Assembly (NCBI RefSeq): GCF_002005165.1
Contig: NZ_CP019699.1
Span: 434,001-498,000, forward strand
DNA length: 64,000 bases
From: Novibacillus thermophilus
Lineage (GTDB): Bacteria > Bacillota > Bacilli > Thermoactinomycetales > Novibacillaceae
Direction of reading: 5' to 3'
Part shown: piece by piece, positions 18,647-26,814 of the stretch
How positions within the stretch are numbered: the stretch's first letter is position 1
Layout of the letters: the number at the start of each line of letters is the position of its first letter
Translations under genes and position numbers: made by a program
The notes under the pieces: model-generated
What the model was told of the DNA's origin: nothing
Database searches by the model: none
What the model saw: the letters and a program-made list of their open reading frames with translations, nothing else

Positions 18647-19990
18647 TTAAAAGCCAGACAACTCTTTTAATGCTTTGTAAACTGGTATGTTAGCTTTTCT
18701 TTTTAGATATAGAACATTGTCTCTAGTGGCTTCACCAATTGTGCTCGTAACTTTTTCTTTATAGTATCTTGGTGGGTTCTTTTCCACCTTTGTTTCAGTC
18801 CATTTTTCAATCCTGCCAAATAGTGTTTTTAAGGTCAATTTATCCAAGTAAGCTACCAAACCAGTGAACATGGCACTTACACCTTTATCCACCCAACTAC
18901 GGCCATTTTTAAGTCTTTTGGCAAATACACTCATGGTTCCTTCTGCACTACCCATCGGACGCATTCCTGTTGTATCTATACCCTGTTCTTTAAGCCAGTT
19001 ACGATAATCTCCCAAGGCTTCTGGATATTTCTCTAATTGGCGAATAAATGCTTCTAGACGTTCCTCTTGCTCATCATCCTCTAGCGTTCCGACTGCACTG
19101 TTAAGCTCTGTAAGCAATTTCTCATAATCATATGATGCAAGCGCCTTACGAATTGGACGATAACGTGGGTGATGACGGAACAAACTTCGAATCTCCCGTG
19201 CCACATGGAAACGATCAAGCGAAAAGAATGCACGATCTTTGAAATAGTCACGACAAGTTGTAATCCAATTTGCACCATCTCCATTTATTACCAACTTATG
19301 AAAGGTTGGATCATACTCAAAGTTTTCGATGAGAAAGTCCTCAAACGCCTCCCAAAATGGCTGGTTCCCTTCATGTACGAAATGGCGTTTATTCTTCAGT
19401 CTTACTCGTTTCCCATTGACTTCCCAGCCTTGATGAACTGCGGCTATTTTCTCTTCTTTTCCCTTTTTTCGTTTACCTTGACGTTTTACAAACAAACCAT
19501 CGACCTCTACAAATAATACAGGTTGATGTACATGCTCACGCTTTTTTGGAATACTCGAAACTTGTAATAAGTGTTGACGGATTGCCTCATGACTAATAAC
19601 CCGATAGCCTAAAAGGGTTTCTAACGTACTGGCTGCTTTTCGATAGGAAGGTCCCTGAACAGCTAATTCAATAGCTACCTCCTCAATCAATGGGCTAAAA
19701 GAACCTGCATCCTCAAACTCTAAATAACGATCAAGGAGAAAAACATATTCCCCTGTCTCCCGGTCACGGTAATAATTACGATTTAATTCAATCTCTCCGA
19801 AGAGACTAGTTATATGATATTTTCTTTTATCAATGAGTCGATAGCGTTTTTTATCTCGTTCTTCTGCAATCTGCTTGTCCATGTCCTCTAATAGTGTTTT
19901 CATGACCTTTGAGAAGGTTTCCTGTAATTGCCTCCAAACTAATTGCTCAATCTGTTTTAAATTTGGATATACTGTGTTATTCTTTTGCAT
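18647..19990 (-). CDS. ISLre2-family transposase (UPF0236)
   Basis: 447 residues, full length for the family. Recognisable features are the N-terminal KKRYRLIDKRKYHITSLFGE block, FVEVDGLFVKRQGKRKKGKE, LVINGDGANWITTCRDYF with an acidic residue, FSLDRFHVAREIRSLF, and the C-terminal MGSAEGTMSVFAKRLKNGRSW. No internal stop is present, so it may be active. The ATG at 19990 has AAAGGAG nine bases upstream, and that ribosome site lies inside an inverted repeat with the end of the element. Confidence 0.9.
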   Translation of the reverse strand: MQKNNTVYPNLKQIEQLVWRQLQETFSKVMKTLLEDMDKQIAEERDKKRYRLIDKRKYHITSLFGEIELNRNYYRDRETGEYVFLLDRYLEFEDAGSFSPLIEEVAIELAVQGPSYRKAASTLETLLGYRVISHEAIRQHLLQVSSIPKKREHVHQPVLFVEVDGLFVKRQGKRKKGKEEKIAAVHQGWEVNGKRVRLKNKRHFVHEGNQPFWEAFEDFLIENFEYDPTFHKLVINGDGANWITTCRDYFKDRAFFSLDRFHVAREIRSLFRHHPRYRPIRKALASYDYEKLLTELNSAVGTLEDDEQEERLEAFIRQLEKYPEALGDYRNWLKEQGIDTTGMRPMGSAEGTMSVFAKRLKNGRSWVDKGVSAMFTGLVAYLDKLTLKTLFGRIEKWTETKVEKNPPRYYKEKVTSTIGEATRDNVLYLKRKANIPVYKALKELSGF

Positions 19991-19993
19991 GAG

Positions 19994-20054
19994 GGGTTAC
20001 TCCTTTGTTTGTGATTTAGTTTTGGTTGACTAAGATTCTACCAAGGAGTAACCC
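19994..20054 (-). promoter_or_regulatory. Inverted repeat that could sequester the transposase ribosome site
   Basis: GGGTTACTCCTT (19994-20005, plus strand) is a perfect 12-base inverted copy of AAGGAGTAACCC at the right end (20043-20054). In a transcript entering from outside, the terminal repeat would pair with the segment containing the AAGGAG ribosome site of the transposase (20005-20000). Confidence 0.6.
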
Positions 20055-20102
20055 TCTTTTTCATGTTATTTGCTTATTAACTACCGCGCTTTCGCTTGGT
20101 GG

Positions 20103-20150
20103 CCCCCTCATTTGTTGAGCGTTCTAACGTTCCCTCAACAAATGAGGGGG
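20103..20150. repeat. Perfect 17-bp inverted repeat (large hairpin)
   Basis: CCCCCTCATTTGTTGAG (20103-20119) and its exact complement CTCAACAAATGAGGGGG (20134-20150) with a 14-base loop that itself contains CGTT-CT-AACG. It lies just outside the ISLre2 right end. The following TTAAATTTTG is not a clean T-run. It could be a bidirectional terminator or a remnant of another mobile element. Confidence 0.75.
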
Positions 20151-20198
20151 TTAAATTTTGCCCACAATAATTTTACTCATACAATGTTGACGGAAGCG

Positions 20199-20226
20199 TT
20201 GACATATTTAGAAAATAGTATACAAT
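20199..20226 (+). promoter_or_regulatory. Promoter of the ridA operon
   Basis: TTGACA (20199-20204), 16-base spacer and TACAAT (20221-20226). The spacer overlaps a sequence, CATATTTAGAAAATA (20203-20217), matching 11 of 15 positions of the CodY consensus. Confidence 0.8.
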
Positions 20227-20240
20227 AGTTACGTATTAAA

Positions 20241-20255
20241 TAGAACACAGTTCTA
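20241..20255. promoter_or_regulatory. Palindromic operator candidate downstream of the ridA promoter
   Basis: TAGAAC-ACA-GTTCTA, a perfect inverted repeat beginning about eight bases after the expected transcription start. Its size and shape fit an IclR-family operator; the IclR gene at 17557 is the natural candidate. Confidence 0.5.
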
Positions 20256-20410
20256 CTATAAGGAACATGATTTAAAAATCAACACCCTATTCCTTGTGTT
20301 GAAACCATTTTATGATATAGAAGGAATGATAAATTCTAGACACAACGAAAGGTTTAGCTTTAAGTCTTTCGGAATTGGAACAAACTAGAAAAAAGGAAGG
20401 AGTTAAAGTG

Positions 20411-20875
20411 ATGGGAAGTATTGAAGAAAGGTTAAATGCAATGGGTATCACGTTGCCTTCGGCACCAAAGCCAGCAGCTGTATACATACCGGTTCAACAA
20501 ACTGGTAACCTCTTATTTACCTCGGGACAAGATTGTAGAAAAGATGGGAAGCTGATTTATGAAGGAAAAGTTGGACGAGATCTCACAATTGAACAGGGCC
20601 AGGAAGCCGCTCGGCAAACGATCATAAATTGCTTAGCGGTTTTAAAAAAGCATATAGGCGATTTAGACAAAATAACAAAAATCGTAAAAGTGTTAGGTTT
20701 TGTTAATAGTGCTCCGGGTTTTGTTGAACAGCCGTACGTTATAAATGGGGCTTCGGAATTTCTTGAAAAGGTTTTTGGCGAAAAAGGTAAACATGCTCGT
20801 TCTGCTGTAGCCGCAAATGAATTACCCTTTAATACACCAGTTGAAATTGAGATGATTGTCGAATTAGATGATTAA
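20411..20875 (+). CDS. RidA family (YjgF/YER057c/UK114) enamine/imine deaminase-like protein
   Basis: 154 residues from the ATG at 20411 (AAGGAG eight bases upstream). It has LLFTSGQDCRKDGKLIYEGKVG and TIEQGQEAARQTIINCLAVLK near the N-terminus and HARSAVAANELPFNTPVEIEM at the end, where canonical RidA has the catalytic Arg in a similar ARSAV segment. It is longer than RidA proper (about 125-130), closer to the YjgH/Rid2-like subgroups. Family members hydrolyse reactive enamines such as 2-aminoacrylate. First gene of an operon with a symporter and D-amino-acid enzymes, where such intermediates are expected. Confidence 0.88.
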   Translation: MGSIEERLNAMGITLPSAPKPAAVYIPVQQTGNLLFTSGQDCRKDGKLIYEGKVGRDLTIEQGQEAARQTIINCLAVLKKHIGDLDKITKIVKVLGFVNSAPGFVEQPYVINGASEFLEKVFGEKGKHARSAVAANELPFNTPVEIEMIVELDD

Positions 20876-20925
20876 CCACTCGTTGCAGTTTTTTTCAGCA
20901 TGTTTACAAAGGGAGCGGAGAAGTT

Positions 20926-22389
20926 ATGGGAAATCCAATCGTTTACTTGGCAGTTTTCCTCGTATTTATTGGATTGATGTTGGTTATAGGGATCCTCGTC
21001 TCTCGACACATTAAAAGCGGTGAAGATTTTTTGATGGGAGGAAGGGGATTATCTTCATTTCTTTTAATCGGAACTACTGTAGCTACTCTTGTAGGTACTG
21101 GTTCAAGTATGGGGGCGGTTCAATATGCCTTTACAAATGGTTGGGCAGGAGCCCTATACGGGATAGGAGGAGCTATTGGTATCTTTGTTTTGCTCCTACT
21201 TTTTGGGGATGTCAGAAGATTTAGTTTCATGACATATTCCGAAGAATTAAGCTATTACTTTGGAGCGAGTAAATTAATTAAAGGATTAACCTCGGTTCTG
21301 TTATATATCGCGTCTATTGGTTGGTTAGGAGCACATATTTTAGGTGGAAGTTTATATTTATCGTGGATAACAGGGATCGATCCTGTTACAGCTAAAATGT
21401 TGACAGCTATCGGGTTCGCTGGTTTCACCATTATCGGGGGTTATTTGTCGGTTGTTATCACTGACACGATTCAAGGGTTCATTTTGTTCTTTGGATTTAT
21501 TTTTCTAACATTGCTATCCCTCGTTAAAATCGGTGGATATTCTGTCATATCTGAAAATCTGCCCAATGAAATGGTATCTTTCTTGGGAACACAACAGATC
21601 GGATGGATTCCGGCAATATCGTTAATTGTTGTAATAGCGGTTGGTGTTTTGGCGACGCCTTCTTACCGCCAACGAATATATTCGAGTAAAGATGTCTCAA
21701 CGGTCAAAAAAGGTTTTATTGTTTCGGGTTTTCTCTTTGCAATCTTTTCGATATTTCCATCTATCTCAGGTATGGCTGCAAGAATTCTAAATCCCGATTT
21801 AGAGTCAGGGTATGCATTCCCTTACTTGGCAACGGAAGTTTTTCCGCTATGGATCGGTGCCATTATTCTGATTTCGGGATTAAGCGCTACGATGTCTTCT
21901 GGAAGTTCTGATTTTATTGCAGCCGTCACTATACTGCTAAGGGATGTTTACCAAGTACTTACAGGAAAACTTCCCCGAAAAGAACATATAGTGAAATACT
22001 CGCGAATTTCTTTAGTGATAACTATTGTTTTGGCTCTTATCTTGACAATCGGTTCGAGCAACATTATTGATTATATTTCTAACTTTATTTCAACGGTCAT
22101 GTCTGGTCTGTTTGTTGCTTCAGTTTTGGGAAAATTTTGGTCGAGGGCCAATTGGCAAGGGGGACTCGCCAGTATGATTGGCGGCTCTTTAACATCCACC
22201 ATCATCTTGATGAACGATTCGCTTCTTGCTTATTGGGGGAACCCAATTTTGCCGTCATTGGCGGGGGCGTTTATATTTGGAATACTAGTCAGTTTAATAA
22301 CACCAAAAAATAACGTTACTAAGCAAGAAGCCTTAAGAAAGTTAAGTGAGGAAAGAGCGGTTATGGATACCGGTACGGAGAATATTTAG
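20926..22389 (+). CDS. Sodium:solute symporter (SSS family)
   Basis: 487 residues with about 13 hydrophobic helices. SSS features are the first helix followed by KSGEDFLMGGRGL, TTVATLVGTGSSMGAVQYAF and GGYLSVVITDTIQGFILFFG. It imports a small solute with Na+. Given the operon, N-acyl-D-amino acids or D-amino acids are likely substrates, but this is inference. It is 50 bases after ridA with AGGGAGCGGAG upstream, and 19 bases before the next gene. Confidence 0.9.
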   Translation: MGNPIVYLAVFLVFIGLMLVIGILVSRHIKSGEDFLMGGRGLSSFLLIGTTVATLVGTGSSMGAVQYAFTNGWAGALYGIGGAIGIFVLLLLFGDVRRFSFMTYSEELSYYFGASKLIKGLTSVLLYIASIGWLGAHILGGSLYLSWITGIDPVTAKMLTAIGFAGFTIIGGYLSVVITDTIQGFILFFGFIFLTLLSLVKIGGYSVISENLPNEMVSFLGTQQIGWIPAISLIVVIAVGVLATPSYRQRIYSSKDVSTVKKGFIVSGFLFAIFSIFPSISGMAARILNPDLESGYAFPYLATEVFPLWIGAIILISGLSATMSSGSSDFIAAVTILLRDVYQVLTGKLPRKEHIVKYSRISLVITIVLALILTIGSSNIIDYISNFISTVMSGLFVASVLGKFWSRANWQGGLASMIGGSLTSTIILMNDSLLAYWGNPILPSLAGAFIFGILVSLITPKNNVTKQEALRKLSEERAVMDTGTENI

Positions 22390-22408
22390 CTATAAGGGGA
22401 ACGTAAAT

Positions 22409-23500
22409 ATGTTTGAAACACCATCCATTATCGTTGACGAAGACAAGGTTCGGAAAAATATAAAGAAGATGGCGGAAATTGCTAAAAAAAGAGGGGTTCG
22501 ATTACGCCCTCATGTAAAAACACACAAGATACCCAAAATTGCAAAGATGCAAATAGAAGCCGGTGCTGTCGGGATCACAGTTGCAAAGACAACTGAAGCA
22601 GAAGTGATGGCATCAGCAGGAATTAATGATATATTTGTTGCCTACCCGATCGTTACCGATGCCAAAATTGATAGAGTATTGGAACTGAGTAAGAAGATTC
22701 GTCTAATTGTAGGTGTTGACAGTATTGAAGGAGCAAGAAAATTATCTGATAAGGCAAAAATGAACAATCAGCATATTGAAGTAAGGTTGGAAGTGGATAC
22801 AGGTTTAAGGAGAACAGGTGTCAAGTATGAGAAAGCAGTAGACCTGGCCAAAGAGATTTCTATTTTAGACAATGTTAATTTAACCGGTATTTATACATAT
22901 AAAGGGGCTTTGTTTAAAGGAAGGCCGACATTGGACCTGTATAAGGCTGGATTAGAAGAAGGAGAATTAATGGCCGCACTAGCAAAGCGACTGAGAAAAG
23001 ACGGGCTTGAAATTAAAGATGTTAGTGGTGGGTCCACACCGACTGCTGAAAACGTTGCACAAGTGGAGGGAATCACAGAGATTCGTCCCGGAACTTATGT
23101 TTTTAATGACAGAATGCAAATGGGATATAAGGTTTGTCGTTTTGAAGATTGTGCGGCGAAGGTAGTGGCGACAGTAGTAAGCATACCGTCAGAAGATCTA
23201 CTAGTCATTGATGGAGGAAGTAAAACGTTTGCCACAGATGTACAACCGAATTCTGAACCTTTAAAATTGGACGGTTTTGGAGAATGTGCAAACCATCATG
23301 AAGGGGTGTTAGAGAGGTTAACAGAAGAGCACGGGATGGTTAGAGTTCCACCGGGACAAAGCTTCCAAGTTGGTGATACAATCGAGATCATTCCAAATCA
23401 TATTTGCAGCACGATTAATCTCCATGACGCTGTTTATTTTAAAAAGGAAGACGGTTCTTTAGAAAAGCTGGCTGTTTCCGCCCGTGGAAAACTATATTAA
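22409..23500 (+). CDS. D-threonine aldolase/D-serine dehydratase-like PLP enzyme
   Basis: Fold-type III PLP protein of 363 residues from the ATG at 22409 (AGGGG at about eight bases). The PLP lysine is in LRPHVKTHKIPKIAK near residue 37; the C-terminal domain has NHICSTINLHD, whose His-x-Cys is the zinc ligand pair of eukaryotic-type D-serine dehydratase. These enzymes either cleave D-threonine to glycine and acetaldehyde or dehydrate D-serine through 2-aminoacrylate. Lies between the symporter and the deacylase. Confidence 0.85.
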   Translation: MFETPSIIVDEDKVRKNIKKMAEIAKKRGVRLRPHVKTHKIPKIAKMQIEAGAVGITVAKTTEAEVMASAGINDIFVAYPIVTDAKIDRVLELSKKIRLIVGVDSIEGARKLSDKAKMNNQHIEVRLEVDTGLRRTGVKYEKAVDLAKEISILDNVNLTGIYTYKGALFKGRPTLDLYKAGLEEGELMAALAKRLRKDGLEIKDVSGGSTPTAENVAQVEGITEIRPGTYVFNDRMQMGYKVCRFEDCAAKVVATVVSIPSEDLLVIDGGSKTFATDVQPNSEPLKLDGFGECANHHEGVLERLTEEHGMVRVPPGQSFQVGDTIEIIPNHICSTINLHDAVYFKKEDGSLEKLAVSARGKLY

Positions 23501-23558
23501 AATGGAAAATTTTATTATGGGAAGATGTGATTTTGTTCTAGTCAGGGAGCGAAATTGA

Positions 23559-25166
23559 ATGCTTGATTACGTATTAAAAAACGGCCGAATTGTTGATGGG
23601 ACTGGAAACCCATGGTTTATCGGAGATATTGCGATTAAAGACGGTAGGATCGTGCAAGTTGGTAGAGTTGAAACGGAAAGCAAAGAAGAAATTGATGTTG
23701 GACAACATATCATTTCTCCGGGCTTTATCGATGGTCATTGCCATTCTGATTTAATGATTTTGGATCATCCAGACTCCCGTATAAAATTGGAACAAGGTGT
23801 TACTACAGAAGTAGTAGGAAATTGCGGCTTGGCTCCGGCCCCTTTTTTTCCGCAATTCGGAAACCAACTCCAGGCGTATGTTGAACCAGTATTAGGTAAG
23901 ACAAACCGGGAATGGAATTGGCACACTGTGGAAGATTATATGAACGTTTTGGCATCAGTTAACCCTTCTGAAAATGTATCGACCTATGTCGCACACGGTG
24001 CGTTGAGAATCGCAGTCATGGGCTTTGAAAAAAGACCTGCCAGACCTGCTGAGGTAGAAAAAATGAAGGTGTTACTTGAAGACGGTTTAAAGGCCGGGGC
24101 GATTGGTTTGTCGATTGGATTGCTTTACGCTCCTGGTAGTTATACAAGCAAGGAGGAGCTTGCAGAACTTTGCACTGTTCTGTCGAAATATAACGGATTG
24201 CTTGCTACACATGTTCGTGGTGAAGGAAACAATTTAGTTCCATCAATACAAGAAGTTCTCTGGATTGCTGAAAAGAGTGGAGTCCAACTGCATATCAGCC
24301 ATCTGAAAGCTGCCGGTAAACGTAATTGGGGTAAGGTGTTAGATGCGATTGAAATGATTGAAGACGCAAGGAACAGGGGGATGGATGTAACCTGTGACGT
24401 TTATCCTTATTCAGCTGGTTCTACCATGTTGACCACACTGTTACCCCCTTGGTCACTGGAAGGAGGAATACAAAGAACAATAGAAAGACTAAAAGATAAA
24501 GTGACAAGAGAAGAAATTAAAAATGAGTTAAACCGTGAACAAGAGGACTGGGATAATCTCGTTGCATCTACAGGTTGGGAAAGCGTATTTGTCTCTTCAG
24601 TCCAAACTAGTAAAAATAAAGTGTTTGAAGGAAAGAATATCGCGGATATCAGTCGATCAACCGGAAAGGATCCTATTGACCAAATGATGGATTTACTAAT
24701 TGAGGAGTTCGGCAATGTTTCCATCGTTTTTTTCCACATGTCGGACACTGACTTGAAGTCTGTCATAAAATATGATAAATCGTTAATTGCTTCAGACAGT
24801 CTCACTTGCTCAACGGGAAAACCACATCCCAGGCTGTTTGGAACTTTCCCCAGAATTTTTTCTAAATACGTTCGTGAAGAAAAAATTCTCAAGTTGGAAG
24901 ATGCCGTAAGAAAGATGACATCTTTTCCTGCCAAACGGTTTAATCTCGGCAAACGCGGACTTTTAGTTCCTGGTTATATAGCAGACATTACTGTTTTTGA
25001 CGAAGACCGCATTGCGGATAGGGCCACCTATGAACATCCTACTCAGTATCCGGATGGGATATCGTACGTATTTGTCAATGGCACCAAAACTAAAGAATTC
25101 AATACCTATACGAAAAGAAGAAGTGGTAAGGTTGTATTTTCTGAAACGATTTGTGTGGATGGCTGA
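23559..25166 (+). CDS. N-acyl-D-amino-acid deacylase (D-aminoacylase)
   Basis: Amidohydrolase of 535 residues. Metal-site motifs are SPGFIDGHCHSDL (HxH near residue 60) and VVGNCGLAPAP with the D-aminoacylase-type Cys; LHISHLKAAGKRNWGK supplies a further His. The C-terminal part KRGLLVPGYIADITVFDEDRI closes the beta-sandwich. It hydrolyses N-acyl-D-amino acids to a fatty or acetic acid and the D-amino acid. Probably the last gene of the ridA operon; kdgK begins 57 bases later with clearly higher GC. Confidence 0.9.
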   Translation: MLDYVLKNGRIVDGTGNPWFIGDIAIKDGRIVQVGRVETESKEEIDVGQHIISPGFIDGHCHSDLMILDHPDSRIKLEQGVTTEVVGNCGLAPAPFFPQFGNQLQAYVEPVLGKTNREWNWHTVEDYMNVLASVNPSENVSTYVAHGALRIAVMGFEKRPARPAEVEKMKVLLEDGLKAGAIGLSIGLLYAPGSYTSKEELAELCTVLSKYNGLLATHVRGEGNNLVPSIQEVLWIAEKSGVQLHISHLKAAGKRNWGKVLDAIEMIEDARNRGMDVTCDVYPYSAGSTMLTTLLPPWSLEGGIQRTIERLKDKVTREEIKNELNREQEDWDNLVASTGWESVFVSSVQTSKNKVFEGKNIADISRSTGKDPIDQMMDLLIEEFGNVSIVFFHMSDTDLKSVIKYDKSLIASDSLTCSTGKPHPRLFGTFPRIFSKYVREEKILKLEDAVRKMTSFPAKRFNLGKRGLLVPGYIADITVFDEDRIADRATYEHPTQYPDGISYVFVNGTKTKEFNTYTKRRSGKVVFSETICVDG

Positions 25167-25222
25167 TGTCACGTTGTAGAAATAGACGAGTACTTTAAAT
25201 GGCGGAGGTTTAGTATAGAAGT

Positions 25223-26172
25223 ATGGACGTCGTGACGCTAGGAGAATCGATGGTATTGCTCACCCCGACAACAACAGGCCCGCTCCGCTACGCCCACACC
25301 TTTTCCCGCGGACTGGGAGGCGCCGAAAGTAACGTCGCCATCGGACTGGCCCGACTGGGAAAGAAAGCGGGCTGGATGAGTAGAGTGGGAAATGATGAAT
25401 TGGGCGAATACGTCGTCTCCACCATTCGCGGCGAAGGAGTCGATACGTCGGCTGTAAAGCGCGACCCCCACGCGCCGACGGGGCTGTACTTGAAAGAACG
25501 GCGCACGCCCGATCAACTCCGCGTGTATTACTACCGCCGGGGTTCGGCGGCCAGTCGCCTCATGCCGGGCGATTTGGACGAAGCGTACATGAGACAGGCG
25601 AACGTATTACACTTGACCGGCATTACTCCCTCCTTGAGCGAATCGTGCCGGGAAGCGGTGGAGCACGCTTTTGCCATCGCCCTCCGTCATCAGCTCACCG
25701 TGTCATTCGACCCGAACATTCGCCTGAAATTGTGGACTCTCGAAGAGGCTGGTCCCGTCTTGCGCCGCTTCATTTCCCAGTCGGACATTGTGCTGCCCGG
25801 GTTAGAAGAAGGGAAGTGGCTGTACAGTGAAACGGATCCGGAACGTTTGGCGGAGAAGATACTGGACACCGGCCCCCATGTGTGCGTAGTGAAACTGGGA
25901 GCCCGGGGGCGTACTTTGCGACGAGGGACGGGGAGAAAGGGTTTGTCCCCGGGCTGAAATTTCGCGATGTCGTCGACCCGGTGGGAGCGGGGGACGGGTT
26001 TGCGGCGGGGTTGCTGGCCGGGTACGTGGAAGGAAAAACGTGGCGAGAAGCGGTTGAGATGGGGAACAAAGTCGGGGGGATCGTCACCCAATTTGCAGGG
26101 GACATGGAAGGATTGCCGACAAAGGAAGAGTTGGAAGCTGTAGACGCGGAACGAGAAGATGTCATGCGATAG
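25223..26172 (+). pseudogene. kdgK: 2-keto-3-deoxygluconate kinase, frameshifted
   Basis: PfkB-family sugar kinase in two frames. The first (25223-25957) runs from MDVVTLGESMVLLTP through GGAESNVAIGLARLGKKAG and VSFDPNIRLKLW to CVVKLGARG. The second carries AYFATRDGEKGFVPG and the signature DVVDPVGAGDGFAAGLLAGY with the catalytic Asp. They join if one G is added to the GGGGG at 25905-25909, giving about 316 residues, the normal length. So a single base is missing, as a real mutation or a homopolymer error. With kdgA, 12 bases downstream, it would phosphorylate and cleave KDG from pectin and hexuronates. Confidence 0.85.
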
Positions 26173-26184
26173 GAGGTCAGAATC

Positions 26185-26814
26185 GTGAAGCAGAGATTAC
26201 TCCGTCAGTTGTACGAACAGCGCATCGTCGCCATCATTCGCGGCATCACCGGGGAAGGGTTGGACAGTCTCGTCGGCACCTTGGTGGAGAGCGGCATTCG
26301 CATCATGGAGGTGACGGTCGACACCCCCGGGGTGTACGACAAAATCCAGCGAATCAAAGACGAGTACGGCGACGAAGTGGCCGTAGGAGCGGGGACGGTG
26401 TTGGACAGCGAAACAGCGCGCACCGCCATCAGTGCGGGAGCGGAGTTTCTCGTATCCCCGTCGCTCAATGTGGACGTGATCAAAACAGCGAAGCGTTACG
26501 GGAAGGCGGTCTTTCCCGGATGTATGACGCCGACAGAGATCGTGCAGGCGTTTGAGGCTGGGGCCGATGTGATCAAAGTGTTTCCGGCCAGTGTGGTAGG
26601 GCCGCGGTATTTCCGCGAGTTGTCGGGGCCGTTGGGCCACATTCCGCTCATGCCCACCGGCGGGGTCAACCTAGACAACGCCTGGGACTATGTGGAGGCC
26701 GGTGCAGCTGCTGTCGGCCTTGGAAGCGCCCTGGTCGGGCGCGGCGGACGGCAGGTGGACCTGGCGGACGTGAAAGAGAGAGCCCAGGCGTTTCGTGGAT
26801 TGGTGAGGAACTAA
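26185..26814 (+). CDS. kdgA: 2-dehydro-3-deoxyphosphogluconate (KDPG/KHG) aldolase
   Basis: Splits KDPG to pyruvate and glyceraldehyde 3-phosphate. 209 residues, GTG start after AGGAGGT. Family features: IVAIIRGITGEG at the N-terminus, EVTVDTPG, GAGTVLDSETARTAISAGA, the Schiff-base Lys in DVIKVFPASVVGP and the phosphate loop MPTGGVNLDNA. Its stop (TAA 26812-26814) overlaps the stop of the convergent AEC gene with no terminator between. Confidence 0.93.
   Translation: MKQRLLRQLYEQRIVAIIRGITGEGLDSLVGTLVESGIRIMEVTVDTPGVYDKIQRIKDEYGDEVAVGAGTVLDSETARTAISAGAEFLVSPSLNVDVIKTAKRYGKAVFPGCMTPTEIVQAFEAGADVIKVFPASVVGPRYFRELSGPLGHIPLMPTGGVNLDNAWDYVEAGAAAVGLGSALVGRGGRQVDLADVKERAQAFRGLVRN

Larger units (their letters stand above)
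18616..20054 (-). mobile_element. ISLre2-family insertion sequence
   Basis: A single transposase gene bracketed by imperfect inverted ends: GGATACTCTCTTGGTAAGAA at 18616-18635 and, reading inwards from the right, GGTTACTCCTTGGTAGAATC (20053-20034). Boundaries are judged by eye; no clear target duplication was found. It separates the IclR gene from the ridA operon. Confidence 0.8.

Noticed and set aside
17505-20255. A shared operator upstream of iclR and ridA
   Set aside because: The palindromes AAGATAAGCTAATCTT and TAGAACACAGTTCTA do not resemble each other, so one protein binding both is not supported.
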